From JAKAXG01 sp035702985 (GTDB lineage: Bacteria; Actinomycetota; Acidimicrobiia; Acidimicrobiales; Palsa-688): a stretch of DNA of 64,000 nt. Position 1 is the first letter of the stretch. Each line of letters opens with the position of its first letter. Position numbers and translations under genes: made by a program. The notes under the pieces are model-generated. The model did not search any database, was not told the origin of the DNA, and was given only the letters and a program-made list of their open reading frames with translations. Of this stretch, positions 15,594 to 23,721 are shown in pieces. The stretch is from positions 1-64,000 of the forward strand of contig DASSZD010000161.1 in the NCBI GenBank assembly GCA_035702985.1. Direction: 5' to 3'.

Positions 15594-16075
15594 GCCGGCT
15601 GCTCCGATCGGCGGTCCGGTACCAGGTCGTGCGACAGCCGGGTGCGGTGGTCCGGGTCGATGTCGACCACGTAGGAGTTGGGTGAGACGGTCGAGGTCAC
15701 CGCCACGAACGCCCGCCAGGTGGTGCCCGCCGCGTCGGGGCCGCCGCTGTCGAAGTCACCCCGGGCCACGAACGATCCGTGGCCCCTCTCCCGGCGGGCC
15801 ACCGACCTGGCCAGAAAGACCGTGACGATGGCGAAGTCCGCGAAGACCCGCACCAGGGTGCCCGGCAACGCGGTCAGCCACCGGGGGTCGACCCGCAGGT
15901 CGAACAGGCCCATCCGGGTCATCGGCACCGTCGCCGCCGCCACCGCGGCGCCGCAGGCGGCGGCCCCGACCCAGTCGATGGCGGTCCACTCCCCGGTGAA
16001 GAGCATGTACAGCAGCGCCGAGGTCACCAGCCACGTCGCCGTGGCGGCTGCCAGGCGCGCCGCACCGCTGCTCAC
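15590..16075 (-). CDS. mnhE: Mrp antiporter subunit E (MnhE/MbhA-like)
   Basis: 161 residues from GTG at 16075. Two or three helices at the N-terminus (ATATWLVTSALLYMLFTGEWT, DWVGAAACGAAVAAATVPM) lead to a cytoplasmic domain ending TSTVSPNSYVVDIDPDHRTRLSHDLVP, which is the conserved MnhE tail (SPGT-x-x-V-D-x-D-x-x-x-x-L-x-x-H). It is the first gene of the seven-gene minus-strand module and divergent from the formate dehydrogenase operon. A purine-rich GGGAGG lies 14 bases upstream; a TATCT element 7-11 bases before the GTG could instead mark a near-leaderless start. An upstream in-frame extension is non-membrane sequence and was rejected. Confidence 0.88.
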   Translation of the reverse strand: MSSGAARLAAATATWLVTSALLYMLFTGEWTAIDWVGAAACGAAVAAATVPMTRMGLFDLRVDPRWLTALPGTLVRVFADFAIVTVFLARSVARRERGHGSFVARGDFDSGGPDAAGTTWRAFVAVTSTVSPNSYVVDIDPDHRTRLSHDLVPDRRSEQPA

Positions 16076-16091
16076 GCCGGCCAGATACCCT

Positions 16092-16105
16092 CCCGCCTTG
16101 GCGGG
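16092..16105. promoter_or_regulatory. Palindrome between the divergent Mrp and formate dehydrogenase units
   Basis: CCCGCC-TT-GGCGGG is a perfect inverted repeat 17 bases upstream of mnhE and about 36 bases upstream of the formate dehydrogenase -35 box. As an operator it could control both units; as RNA it would be a tight hairpin in the mnhE leader. No regulator gene is adjacent. Confidence 0.35.
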
Positions 16106-16140
16106 CAAACGGCAGCCGCCCGGCGCGGCGGGAACCGATG

Positions 16141-16168
16141 TTGGCGACGCCGGCCGGCCGGGTATAGA
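16141..16168 (+). promoter_or_regulatory. Sigma-70-type promoter of the first formate dehydrogenase operon
   Basis: TTGGCG (16141-16146) and TATAGA (16163-16168) are 16 bases apart. A start near 16175 gives a leader of about 33 bases containing a small CCGTG/CACGG hairpin (16174-16187) and the GGGGAG SD (16197-16202). This is one of the best matches to the general consensus in the window. Confidence 0.5.
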
Positions 16169-16207
16169 CCTCGCCGTGCAGCCACGGTCACACCCCGGGG
16201 AGAACTG

Positions 16208-16495
16208 ATGGTCTCGCGCGACGAGGTGCTGCAGAAGTGGCGGCAGGGCGGTGGGTTCGAGTCGGTGGGGCGGCAGCTGGGCATGGCCGCCGGCAAGGCG
16301 TACATGATCGCCACCGGCATCCCCGCTGACGGGAGCGACAGCCTGGCCCCCGAGGACCAGGAGCGCGAGGGGCTGCAGCTGGGCGGCAGCCAGGCCCTGC
16401 TCGGGGTGCCCCACCACAACCCGACCGGTCCGGAGGAGAAGGCCGAGGTGATGGCCTGGGTCCGGGACCGGGCCCGGGCGGAGCTGAAGCATTGA
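16208..16495 (+). CDS. Small PADGSD-motif protein heading the first formate dehydrogenase operon
   Basis: 95 residues from ATG at 16208, with GGGGAG 6 bases upstream. The core is VGRQLGMAAGKAYMIATGIPADGSD (about residues 20-45), followed by REGLQLGGSQALLGVP and an amphipathic C-terminal helix (EVMAWVRDRARAEL). The same core, REGL and xGSxQxL elements occur at the N-terminus of the hemerythrin-like protein at 22750, in the same position before the second formate dehydrogenase alpha gene. The first part reads like a helix-turn-helix (VGRQLGM-x-x-G-K-A-Y), so DNA or protein binding is possible. I know of no characterised member. It lies 43 bases before the alpha gene and is presumably co-expressed with it. 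Confidence 0.75.
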   Translation: MVSRDEVLQKWRQGGGFESVGRQLGMAAGKAYMIATGIPADGSDSLAPEDQEREGLQLGGSQALLGVPHHNPTGPEEKAEVMAWVRDRARAELKH

Positions 16496-16538
16496 CCGCC
16501 GCACCCCGGCGGGCGACGAGACGAGGACGGTGCACTGA

Positions 16539-19500
16539 ATGGCTATGACGCGCCTCGGGGACTGGCCGGTCCTCCGGCAGCTGACCGGGCAGGACCGGCT
16601 GGGCCGGGGGGCGGCTGTGGCCTCGACCCGGACGAGGAAGCTGGTGGCCCGGGTGGCCGGCGCCGACAAGGTGGTCAAGTCCGTGTGCCCGTACTGCGCG
16701 GTCGGCTGCGGGCAGAACGTGTACGTCGAGGACGACCGGGTGATCCAGATAGAGGGCGATCCGGACTCACCGGTCAGCCGGGGCCGGCTGTGCCCCAAAG
16801 GGTCGGCCAGCCTTCAGCTGACCACGGGCCCGAACCGCTGCCACCAGGTGCTGTACCGGAGGCCCCACGGCACCGACTGGGAGCCGCTGGACCTGCAGAC
16901 GGCCATGCACATGATCGCCGACCGGGTGATCAAAGCCCGCCGGGACGGGTGGCAGTGGGAGCTCGACGGGAAGCGGACCCGCCGCACCATGGGGCTGGCC
17001 AGCCTGGGCGGCGCCACCCTGGACAACGAAGAGAACTACCTGATCAAGAAGCTGTTCACCGCCCTGGGGGTGGTGCAGGTCGAGAACCAGGCCCGCATCT
17101 GCCACAGCTCCACGGTGGTGGGGCTCGGCACCTCCTTCGGCCGCGGCGGATCGACCACCACGCCCCGGGACCTGCAGAACTCCGACTGCATCATCATCGA
17201 GGGCTCCAACATGGCCGAGTCGCACCCTGTGGCCTACCAGTGGGTGGCCGAGGCCAAGGCCCGGGGGGCGGCGGTGATCCACGTCGATCCCCGCTTCAGC
17301 CGGACCAGCGCCCTGGCCGACGTGTTCGTCCCGCTCAGGGCCGGCACCGATATCGCCTTCCTGGGCGGGATCATCAACCACGTCCTCACCAACGACCTCT
17401 ACTTCGAGGAGTACGTGAAGGCGTACACCAACGCCTCCACCATCGTCACCGGGGACTTCCGCGACACCGAGGACCTCGACGGACTGTTCTCCGGGTTCCA
17501 GGCCGACACCCGCCACTACCAGCCCGACACCTGGCAGTACGAGGGCATGACCGTCAACGCCGCCTCCGGCTCGCGTGACTCGGAGTACAACAAGCTCACA
17601 GAGGGGGGCCTCAGCGCAGCCCGTTCGGGTCACGGGGAGAGCCACGGCTCGGGAGGCCCGTCGCTGCGGGGCACCCCCACCAGGGACGAGACCCTCCAGC
17701 ACCCCCGCTGCGTGTTCCAGATCCTGAAGCGGCACTTCTCCCGCTACACCCCGGAGATGGTGCAGGAGGTGTGCGGGATACCGCCCGAGACCTTCGCCCG
17801 GGTGTGCGACCTGCTGGTGGCGAACTCCGGTCGGGACCGCACCACCGCCTTCGTGTATGCCGTGGGCTGGACCCAGCACACCATCGGCGTGCAGATCATC
17901 CGGGCGGCGTCGATCCTGCAGCTGCTGCTCGGCAACATCGGCCGCCCCGGCGGGGGCATCGAGGCCATGCGGGGCCACGCCAGCATCCAGGGATCCAGCG
18001 ACATCCCCACGCTGTTCGACCTGCTCCCCGGCTACATCCCCATGCCCCACGCCCACCGCCACGAGACGCTGCAGGAGTTCCTCGCCGCGGACTCCGCCGA
18101 ACGGGGCTACTGGTCGAAGATGGACGCCTACACCGTCAGCCTGCTCAAGGCCTGGTGGGGGGCCCGCGCCACCGCGGACAACGACTACTGCTTCGACTAC
18201 CTGCCGCGCATCACCGGGTCGCACAGCACCTACGAGACGGTGGTGGAGCAGCTGGAGGGCCGGTGCAAGGGGTACTTCCTGATGGGGGAGAACCCGGCGG
18301 TCGGCTCGGCCAACACCCGGATGCAGCGCCTGGGCATGGCCAACCTGGACTGGCTGGTGGTCCGGGACTTCCAGCTGATCGAGAGCGCCACCTGGTGGAA
18401 GGACGGCCAGGAGATCGAGACCGGCGAGCTGAAGACCGAGGAGATCGGCACCGAGGTGTTCTTCATCCCGGCCGCCGCCCACATCGAGAAGGCCGGCAGC
18501 TTCACCAACACCGAGCGCATGCTCCAGTGGCACCACCAGGCGGTGGAGCCGCAGGGGGACTGCCGCAGCGACCTGTGGTTCATCTACCACCTGGGCCGCA
18601 TCATCCGCGAGAAGCTGGCCGGGTCCACCGACCAGATGGACCGGCCCCTCCTCGACCTCACCTGGGACTACCCGACGGCCGGGCCGTTCGAGGATCCCGT
18701 GGCCGAAGCGGTGCTGGCCGAGATCAACGGCTGGGACGCCGACGGCAAGCTGATCTCGACCTACGAGGCCCTGGAGGCCGACGGGTCCACGTCGTGCGGG
18801 TGCTGGATCTACGCCGGGGTGTACGCGGACGGGGTCAACCAGGCGGCCCGGCGCAAGCCCTACCTGGAGCAGGACTGGATGGCCCACGAGTGGGGTTGGG
18901 CGTGGCCGGCCAACCGCCGGATCCTCTACAACCGGGCGTCCGCCGACCCCTCGGGCCAGCCCTGGAGCGACCGCAAGGCGCTGGTGTGGTGGGACCAGGA
19001 CGCCGGGAAATGGTCCGGCCACGACGTGGCGGACTTCCCACCGACCAAGAAGCCGGACTACCAGCCCCCCGAAGGGGCCGGTGGGGTGGACGGCCTGTCA
19101 GGCTCCGACCCGTTCATCATGCAGGCCGACGGGCGGGGCTGGCTGTACGCCCCGGCCGGGGTGGTGGACGGGCCGCTGCCCAGCCACTTCGAGCCGCAGG
19201 ACTCCCCGTTCGGGAACCCCCTCTACGGCCACGACCGCAACCCGGCCCGCAAGATGTTCCCCATCCCGGGCAACGAGACCCAGCCGAGCGGTAACGAGCC
19301 GGGAGCGGAGGTGTTCCCCTTCGTCCTGACCACCTACCGGCTCACCGAGCATTTCACCTCCGGCGGCATGAGCCGCTGGGCCCCGTACCTGTCGGAGCTG
19401 CAGCCGGAACTGGCCGTCGAGGTGTCACCGGAGCTGGCCGTCGAGCGGGGCCTGGAGAACGGGGGGTGGGCGACGGTGGTCAGCGCCCGGGGGGCCATCG

Positions 19501-19790
19501 AGGCCCGGGTCCTGGTGACCGACCGCATGAGCCCGCTCCGGGTTCAGGGCCGCACCATGCACCAGGTGGGGATGCCCTACCACTTCGGGCCCAACGGCAT
19601 GGCCACCGGCGATGCGGTCAACCAGCTCACCTCTTTCACCCTCGATCCCAATGCCCACATCCAGGAGGTGAAGGCCCTGGCCGTGGACGTGCAACCCGGA
19701 CGGCGACCCCGGGGTCCGGCCCTCCTCGACTACATCGAGTCGTACCGCCGCCGGGCGGGGGTCACCGTCTCGACCGGAACGGAGCTGTAG
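16539..19790 (+). CDS. fdnG: Formate dehydrogenase alpha subunit 1 (FdnG-like, Cys form)
   Basis: 1083 residues from ATG at 16539. It binds one [4Fe-4S] cluster near the N-terminus (Cys50, Cys53, Cys57, Cys85 in CPYCAVGC...GRLCPKG) and then has the molybdopterin domains of the formate dehydrogenase-N family. The catalytic metal ligand position reads ARIC188-H189-SSTVVGLG, so Cys replaces the selenocysteine of E. coli FdnG while the adjacent His is kept. Other family stretches: VHVDPRFSRTSALADVFVPLRAGTD-type dinucleotide segment, GENPAVGSAN and the C-terminal FGPNGMATGDAVN. There is no twin-arginine signal; the N-terminus (LGDWPVLRQLTGQDRLGRG) is shared with the second copy and looks cytoplasmic. 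The stop abuts the beta start directly. Tungsten or molybdenum use cannot be told from sequence. Confidence 0.93.
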   Translation: MAMTRLGDWPVLRQLTGQDRLGRGAAVASTRTRKLVARVAGADKVVKSVCPYCAVGCGQNVYVEDDRVIQIEGDPDSPVSRGRLCPKGSASLQLTTGPNRCHQVLYRRPHGTDWEPLDLQTAMHMIADRVIKARRDGWQWELDGKRTRRTMGLASLGGATLDNEENYLIKKLFTALGVVQVENQARICHSSTVVGLGTSFGRGGSTTTPRDLQNSDCIIIEGSNMAESHPVAYQWVAEAKARGAAVIHVDPRFSRTSALADVFVPLRAGTDIAFLGGIINHVLTNDLYFEEYVKAYTNASTIVTGDFRDTEDLDGLFSGFQADTRHYQPDTWQYEGMTVNAASGSRDSEYNKLTEGGLSAARSGHGESHGSGGPSLRGTPTRDETLQHPRCVFQILKRHFSRYTPEMVQEVCGIPPETFARVCDLLVANSGRDRTTAFVYAVGWTQHTIGVQIIRAASILQLLLGNIGRPGGGIEAMRGHASIQGSSDIPTLFDLLPGYIPMPHAHRHETLQEFLAADSAERGYWSKMDAYTVSLLKAWWGARATADNDYCFDYLPRITGSHSTYETVVEQLEGRCKGYFLMGENPAVGSANTRMQRLGMANLDWLVVRDFQLIESATWWKDGQEIETGELKTEEIGTEVFFIPAAAHIEKAGSFTNTERMLQWHHQAVEPQGDCRSDLWFIYHLGRIIREKLAGSTDQMDRPLLDLTWDYPTAGPFEDPVAEAVLAEINGWDADGKLISTYEALEADGSTSCGCWIYAGVYADGVNQAARRKPYLEQDWMAHEWGWAWPANRRILYNRASADPSGQPWSDRKALVWWDQDAGKWSGHDVADFPPTKKPDYQPPEGAGGVDGLSGSDPFIMQADGRGWLYAPAGVVDGPLPSHFEPQDSPFGNPLYGHDRNPARKMFPIPGNETQPSGNEPGAEVFPFVLTTYRLTEHFTSGGMSRWAPYLSELQPELAVEVSPELAVERGLENGGWATVVSARGAIEARVLVTDRMSPLRVQGRTMHQVGMPYHFGPNGMATGDAVNQLTSFTLDPNAHIQEVKALAVDVQPGRRPRGPALLDYIESYRRRAGVTVSTGTEL

Positions 19791-20648
19791 ATGGCACTGA
19801 CCACCACCGGTACCCAGCCGGCCCGGTCGGCCGGGTGGGAGGACCACCCGCCCCGCATGGGCTTCTTCACCGACACCTCCATCTGCATCGGGTGCAAGGC
19901 CTGCGAGGTGGCCTGCAAGGAGTGGAACCACGTCCCCGACGACGGGCTCAACTTCACCGGCATGTCGTTCGACAACAGCGTGGGGCTGGGGGCCGACACC
20001 TGGCGTCACGTGGCGTTCATCGAGCAGCGCAAGCCGCTCGGCGGCCAGGACGCCATGGTCGACCACGACGGGCCGGGCGGTACCGACCTGCGCTGGCTGA
20101 TGGCATCCGACGTGTGCAAGCACTGCACCGACGCCGCCTGCCTGGACGTGTGCCCGACCGGGGCGCTGTTCCGCACCGAGTTCGGGACCGTGGTCGTCCA
20201 GGAGGACGTGTGCAACGGCTGCGGGTACTGCGTGCCGGCCTGCCCGTACGGGGTGATAGACCAGCGCAAGGACGACGGCCGGGTGTGGAAGTGCACCCTG
20301 TGCTACGACCGGTTGGAGGTCGGAATGGAGCCGGCCTGCGCCAAGGCCTGCCCCACCAACTCGATCCAGTTCGGGCCTCTGGACGAGCTGCGCGACCGGG
20401 CCGACAAGCGGGTGGCGCAGCTGCACGAGGGCGGCGTCACCGATGCCCGGCTCTACGGTCGCGACCCCGACGACGGGGTGGGCGGCGCCGGGGCGTTCTT
20501 CCTGCTCCTCGACGAGCCCGAGGTCTACGGCCTGCCCCCCGACCCGGTGGTCACCACCAGGGATCTGGGGTCCATGTGGAAGCGGGCGGCCCTGGCCGCG
20601 GCCGGGGTGATGGCCGGGGTGGCCGTCTCGGTCCTGGGAGGTAGATGA
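19791..20648 (+). CDS. Formate dehydrogenase beta subunit 1, four [4Fe-4S] clusters
   Basis: 285 residues from ATG at 19791, immediately after the alpha stop. Four ferredoxin-type clusters are readable: CIGCKACEVAC, CKHCTDAACLDVC, CNGCGYCVPAC and CTLCYDRLEVGMEPACAKAC, the FdnH/HybA arrangement. The C-terminus has a hydrophobic span (AALAAAGVMAGVAVSVLGG) after the VVTTRDLGSMWKR segment, which would anchor the subunit like the E. coli FdnH tail. It should carry electrons from the molybdenum site to the membrane subunit. The stop overlaps the NrfD gene start (ATGA). It is closely similar to the second copy at 26978, which has a longer insertion before the second cluster. Confidence 0.92.
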   Translation: MALTTTGTQPARSAGWEDHPPRMGFFTDTSICIGCKACEVACKEWNHVPDDGLNFTGMSFDNSVGLGADTWRHVAFIEQRKPLGGQDAMVDHDGPGGTDLRWLMASDVCKHCTDAACLDVCPTGALFRTEFGTVVVQEDVCNGCGYCVPACPYGVIDQRKDDGRVWKCTLCYDRLEVGMEPACAKACPTNSIQFGPLDELRDRADKRVAQLHEGGVTDARLYGRDPDDGVGGAGAFFLLLDEPEVYGLPPDPVVTTRDLGSMWKRAALAAAGVMAGVAVSVLGGR

Positions 20649-21715
20649 CCGTGGGCCTGTCCGATGTGACCAAGGAGGGGCTGGTCCACGTCCGCCCGGA
20701 CCGGGAGGCCATCATCGGGGCCAACGCCGGCGATGGCGGCCGGCCCCGGCGGCGCAAGCACACCGAGTCGGTGGTCCCCGAGCCGGAGTTCCGCTCCTAT
20801 TACGGGCTGCCGGTGCTCAACAAGCCCACCTGGGAGCCGCTCGACATCGCCGGCTACCTGTTCCTGGGCGGCCTGGCCGGCTCCTCCTCGACGCTGGCGG
20901 CGGCCGCCGAGCTGACCGGCCGCCCGGCGCTGGCCCGGCCTCTCAAGTACGGGGCGGCCGGAGCCATCGGCCTGTCACTGGTCGCCCTGGTCCACGACCT
21001 GGGCCGGCCCGGCCGCTTCTACAACATGCTGCGGGTCTTCAAGCCCAGCTCCCCGATGAGCGTCGGATCGTGGATCCTCTCGCTCTACGGCCCGGCCGCC
21101 TTCGCCGCGGCGGGGCTGCAGCTGGCCGGCTCGGCCCTGCCCGGCCCGCTCGGCCGGGTGCTGTCGCGAACCGTGGTGGGCCGGCTCTCGCGGGCCGCCA
21201 CGCTGGCTGCGGCCGTCACCGGCCCGGCCGTGGCCACCTACACCGCAGTGCTGGTGTCCGACACCGCGGTGCCGGCCTGGCACGGCGGTCACAAGGAGAT
21301 GCCGTTCCTCTTCGCCGGATCGGCCTGCAGCGCCGGAGCCGGCCTGGGGCTGATGGCCGCCCCGGTGGCCGCCGCCGGCCCGGCCCGGCGGCTGGGGCCG
21401 GCCGCCGCCCTGGTGGAGCTGGGCGTGGGCCGCTTCATGCGCTCCCGGATGGGGCTGCCGGCCGAGACCTACGAGCAGGGGACCGCCGGCAAGCTGATGA
21501 AGGCAGCCGAGGCGGCCACCGTGGCGGGCGCCGTCGGGGCCCTGGCCGGCCGGCGCAGCCGGGCGGTGTCGGCGGTGTCGGGGGCGCTGCTGGTAGCCGG
21601 CTCGGCCCTGACCCGCTTCGGCATCTTCCACGCCGGCGTGCAGTCCGCCGAGGATCCCAGGTACACGGTGGTCCCCCAGCGGGAGAGGGCGGACACGGAC
21701 CGGGGATCAGCCTGA
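20645..21715 (+). CDS. nrfD: NrfD/PsrC-type membrane subunit 1
   Basis: 356 residues from ATG at 20645, overlapping the beta stop. A charged N-terminus of about 65 residues (ending SYYGLPVLNKPTWEPLD) precedes about eight helices. The NrfD signature is seen in IAGYLFLGGLAGSSS, LVALVHDLGRPGRFYNMLRVFKPSSPMSVGSW and the closing ALTRFGIFHAGVQSAEDP. NrfD proteins replace cytochrome b anchors, bind quinone and in some complexes are proposed to move protons. Here it replaces the FdnI cytochrome subunit of E. coli. The conserved HDLGRPxRF and SPMSxGSW motifs are intact. The long N-terminus containing VRPDREAIIGANAG is shared with the second copy (HPGREATVGANV). Confidence 0.9.
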   Translation: MTVGLSDVTKEGLVHVRPDREAIIGANAGDGGRPRRRKHTESVVPEPEFRSYYGLPVLNKPTWEPLDIAGYLFLGGLAGSSSTLAAAAELTGRPALARPLKYGAAGAIGLSLVALVHDLGRPGRFYNMLRVFKPSSPMSVGSWILSLYGPAAFAAAGLQLAGSALPGPLGRVLSRTVVGRLSRAATLAAAVTGPAVATYTAVLVSDTAVPAWHGGHKEMPFLFAGSACSAGAGLGLMAAPVAAAGPARRLGPAAALVELGVGRFMRSRMGLPAETYEQGTAGKLMKAAEAATVAGAVGALAGRRSRAVSAVSGALLVAGSALTRFGIFHAGVQSAEDPRYTVVPQRERADTDRGSA

Positions 21716-21803
21716 AAGGACACTTCCGGCTGGGCCCGTTTCCCCCAACAACCGGTTTGGGCTAATAATTGGGGCCACTTTCGGCAAGCCTGGGGAGGTT
21801 CCG

Positions 21804-22670
21804 GTGTCGCGCAGAACGCTGCACATGGTGGGAGCGGTCGGTTTGATGGCCGGGGTGGCGATCGCCGCCGGACCGTCCGCACTGGCGTCCACGCCGCACC
21901 ACAGCACGGCCTCGCTGCCGGGCATCGGGCGCCTGATCCCGTCGGTCACCCACGAGGTGCTCCCGGTGCACGGCGGGACGGCGACCAGCCTCAACTGGTC
22001 CGGCTACGCCGTCCAGTCGGCGGGCCCGTCGTCGCCGACTCCGTCAAACCCCGGCGACATCACCGGCGTGACCACCCAGTTCACGGTGCCGTCGGCGGCC
22101 CTTCTGCCGCCCGGATTCGCCGCCACCTGGGCCGGCATCGGTGGGTACAGCACCTCCGACCTGATCCAGGCCGGCGTGGGGGAGAACTCCCTGGTCACCA
22201 ATCCCATCACCGGCCCCCAGTACTACGCCTGGTACGAGCTGCTGCCCAACTCGGAGACCCCCATCAGCGGCTGCCAGGGCGATTCCAGCTGCACGGTCAC
22301 CCCAGGTGACAAGGTCACTGTCAACATCCAGCAGGTGTCAGGTGATACGTGGTCCGTGTCGCTGGTCGACGCCAACCGCTGGACCTGGCAGAAGAACGTC
22401 ACCTACTCCTCCAGCAGGTCGTCGGCGGAGTGGATCCTGGAGGCGCCGACGGTCGGCCTGCAGACCCTGCTGGCCGACGTGGGAACCGTGCACTTCAGCT
22501 CCGACACCTTCAACGTCAACGGCGGGACGGCCCAGAGCATCAGCTCGGGTAGCCCCACCCAGATCGTGCTGTCGCCGGGGTTGATCAACGAAGCCACCCC
22601 CTCGGCCCTGGGGTCCGGCGGTCTGACCTTCAACGACTGCGCCTACGCCCAGTCGTGCCCCGCTCCCTGA
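21804..22670 (+). CDS. Secreted G1-family (eqolisin-type) acid peptidase
   Basis: 288 residues from GTG at 21804, set by GGGGAGG at 21792-21798. A signal peptide is clear (RRTLHMVGAVGLMAGVAIAA, cleaved near ALAS). The mature part has the glutamic peptidase pattern: NWSGYAV (64-70), TWAGIGGYSTSDLIQAGV with the catalytic Gln122, YYAWYELLP, and SAEWILEAP with the catalytic Glu209. This family (fungal scytalidoglutamic peptidase, bacterial homologues) hydrolyses proteins at low pH. A disulphide is likely between the Cys of ISGCQGDSSC. It sits between the two formate dehydrogenase operons but has its own leader, so the relation is probably only positional. The secreted acid protease hints at an acidic niche. 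Confidence 0.88.
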   Translation: MSRRTLHMVGAVGLMAGVAIAAGPSALASTPHHSTASLPGIGRLIPSVTHEVLPVHGGTATSLNWSGYAVQSAGPSSPTPSNPGDITGVTTQFTVPSAALLPPGFAATWAGIGGYSTSDLIQAGVGENSLVTNPITGPQYYAWYELLPNSETPISGCQGDSSCTVTPGDKVTVNIQQVSGDTWSVSLVDANRWTWQKNVTYSSSRSSAEWILEAPTVGLQTLLADVGTVHFSSDTFNVNGGTAQSISSGSPTQIVLSPGLINEATPSALGSGGLTFNDCAYAQSCPAP

Positions 22671-22709
22671 GCTGAAGCCCCAGTTACAGGCCCGCGGCCC
22701 CGGGTAACT

Positions 22710-22743
22710 CCTCCACCACAACCGAAGGCGGTAGTGGTGGAGG
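22710..22743 (+). promoter_or_regulatory. RNA hairpin burying the SD of the second formate dehydrogenase operon
   Basis: CCTCCACCAC (22710-22719) pairs perfectly with GTGGTGGAGG (22734-22743); after a single A-A mismatch ACCG/CGGT continue the stem to an AAGG tetraloop. The 3' arm contains the GGTGGAGG that serves as SD for the TTG start at 22750. When folded, ribosome entry should be blocked. A smaller GTTAC/GTAAC hairpin (22683-22708) lies just before it. There is no T-tract, so a simple terminator is less likely than translational control. Confidence 0.65.
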
Positions 22744-22749
22744 ACCGGA

Positions 22750-23721
22750 TTGCCGACGCGTACACAAGTCCTTGAGCGGGTTCGCCGAGCCCACACATAC
22801 CAGGAGATCGGCGAGGAGTTCCTGATCCCTCCCGGTCAGGCATACCTGATCGCCACCGGGCTGCCCGCTGATGGTAGCGACGTGGTCACCGAAGAGCAGG
22901 CGGCCGGCCGGGAGGGGCTGATCGAAGGTTCCACCCAGCAGCTGGTCAACCCGTCCACGGAGCTGCCGAAGCACCAGCAGCTGGTGGAGGAGTGGATGAA
23001 GCGGCGGGTGGCGGCGGACGAGGCCATCCGCCGGGCGGGGGAGCGGCGCACCGCCGCCCCGCCCGAGATAGAGGGCGAGGACCAGACCGACGACGTGGTC
23101 TCGGTCATCGGGTGGCAGCACAACCAGGTGAAGTGGCTGCAGGAGCAGCTCGAGACCGTGCCCGGCGTCCGCAAGGGCGGCTCGGAGGCCAAGCAGCAGC
23201 AGCGGGTCTCCATCCTCGACATGATCCGGGTCCGCCTGTCGCAGCACGAGACGGCCGAGGAGGAGCACTTCTGGCCGGCCGTGCGTCAGCGCCTCGAGGG
23301 CGGCGACGAGCTGGCGGAGCGGGCGCTGGCCCAGGAGCAGGAGGGCAAGGACCTCCTACAGGAGCTGGCGGGGATCCCCGGCGGCGACGACCGCTTCGAC
23401 GAGCTGGTGGAGAAGCTGGTGGCCGCCCTGCGCAAGCACGTGGCCTTCGAGGACAAGGTCCTCCTCCGCTTCAAGGAGGAGGTGCCCGACGAGGAGCGCA
23501 GCGAGATCGGCCGGAAGTTCCAACCCGCCTACGAACACGCCCCCACCCGCCCCCACCCGCACGCCCCCAACAGCTCCGCTCCCCTCAAGGCGGCCGCCAA
23601 GATGGCCGCCCCCATGGACAGGGCCCGCGACGCGCTCGGCGACCGGCCGGCCAAGCGCCAGGGCCAGGCGGAGAAGAAGCCGGCCAACCAGGTGACCCGC
23701 AAGAAGGGCGGTAAGAAGTGA
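22750..23721 (+). CDS. PADGSD domain fused to a hemerythrin-like domain
   Basis: 323 residues from TTG at 22750 with GGTGGAGGA just upstream. Residues 1-95 are homologous to the whole 95-residue protein at 16208 (IPPGQAYLIATGLPADGSD, REGL, GSTQQL, then a helix VEEWMKRRV). Residues about 110-255 form a hemerythrin HHE-type four-helix bundle with spaced His/Glu: IGWQHNQVKWL, RLSQHETAEEEHFWPAV and LRKHVAFEDKVLLRF. Such bundles bind a non-haem diiron site that senses or carries O2 or NO. The C-terminus is long, basic and Pro/Ala/Lys-rich, ending in a Lys-rich tail (KKGGKK), and may bind nucleic acid or the alpha subunit. The stop overlaps the alpha start by four bases (GTGA), so the two are translationally coupled. 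Confidence 0.85.
   Translation: MPTRTQVLERVRRAHTYQEIGEEFLIPPGQAYLIATGLPADGSDVVTEEQAAGREGLIEGSTQQLVNPSTELPKHQQLVEEWMKRRVAADEAIRRAGERRTAAPPEIEGEDQTDDVVSVIGWQHNQVKWLQEQLETVPGVRKGGSEAKQQQRVSILDMIRVRLSQHETAEEEHFWPAVRQRLEGGDELAERALAQEQEGKDLLQELAGIPGGDDRFDELVEKLVAALRKHVAFEDKVLLRFKEEVPDEERSEIGRKFQPAYEHAPTRPHPHAPNSSAPLKAAAKMAAPMDRARDALGDRPAKRQGQAEKKPANQVTRKKGGKK

Noticed and set aside
22710..22743. Simple intrinsic terminator of the G1 peptidase gene
   Set aside because: There is no T-tract, the stem overlaps the SD of the next gene, and a separate small GTTAC/GTAAC hairpin lies closer to the peptidase stop.
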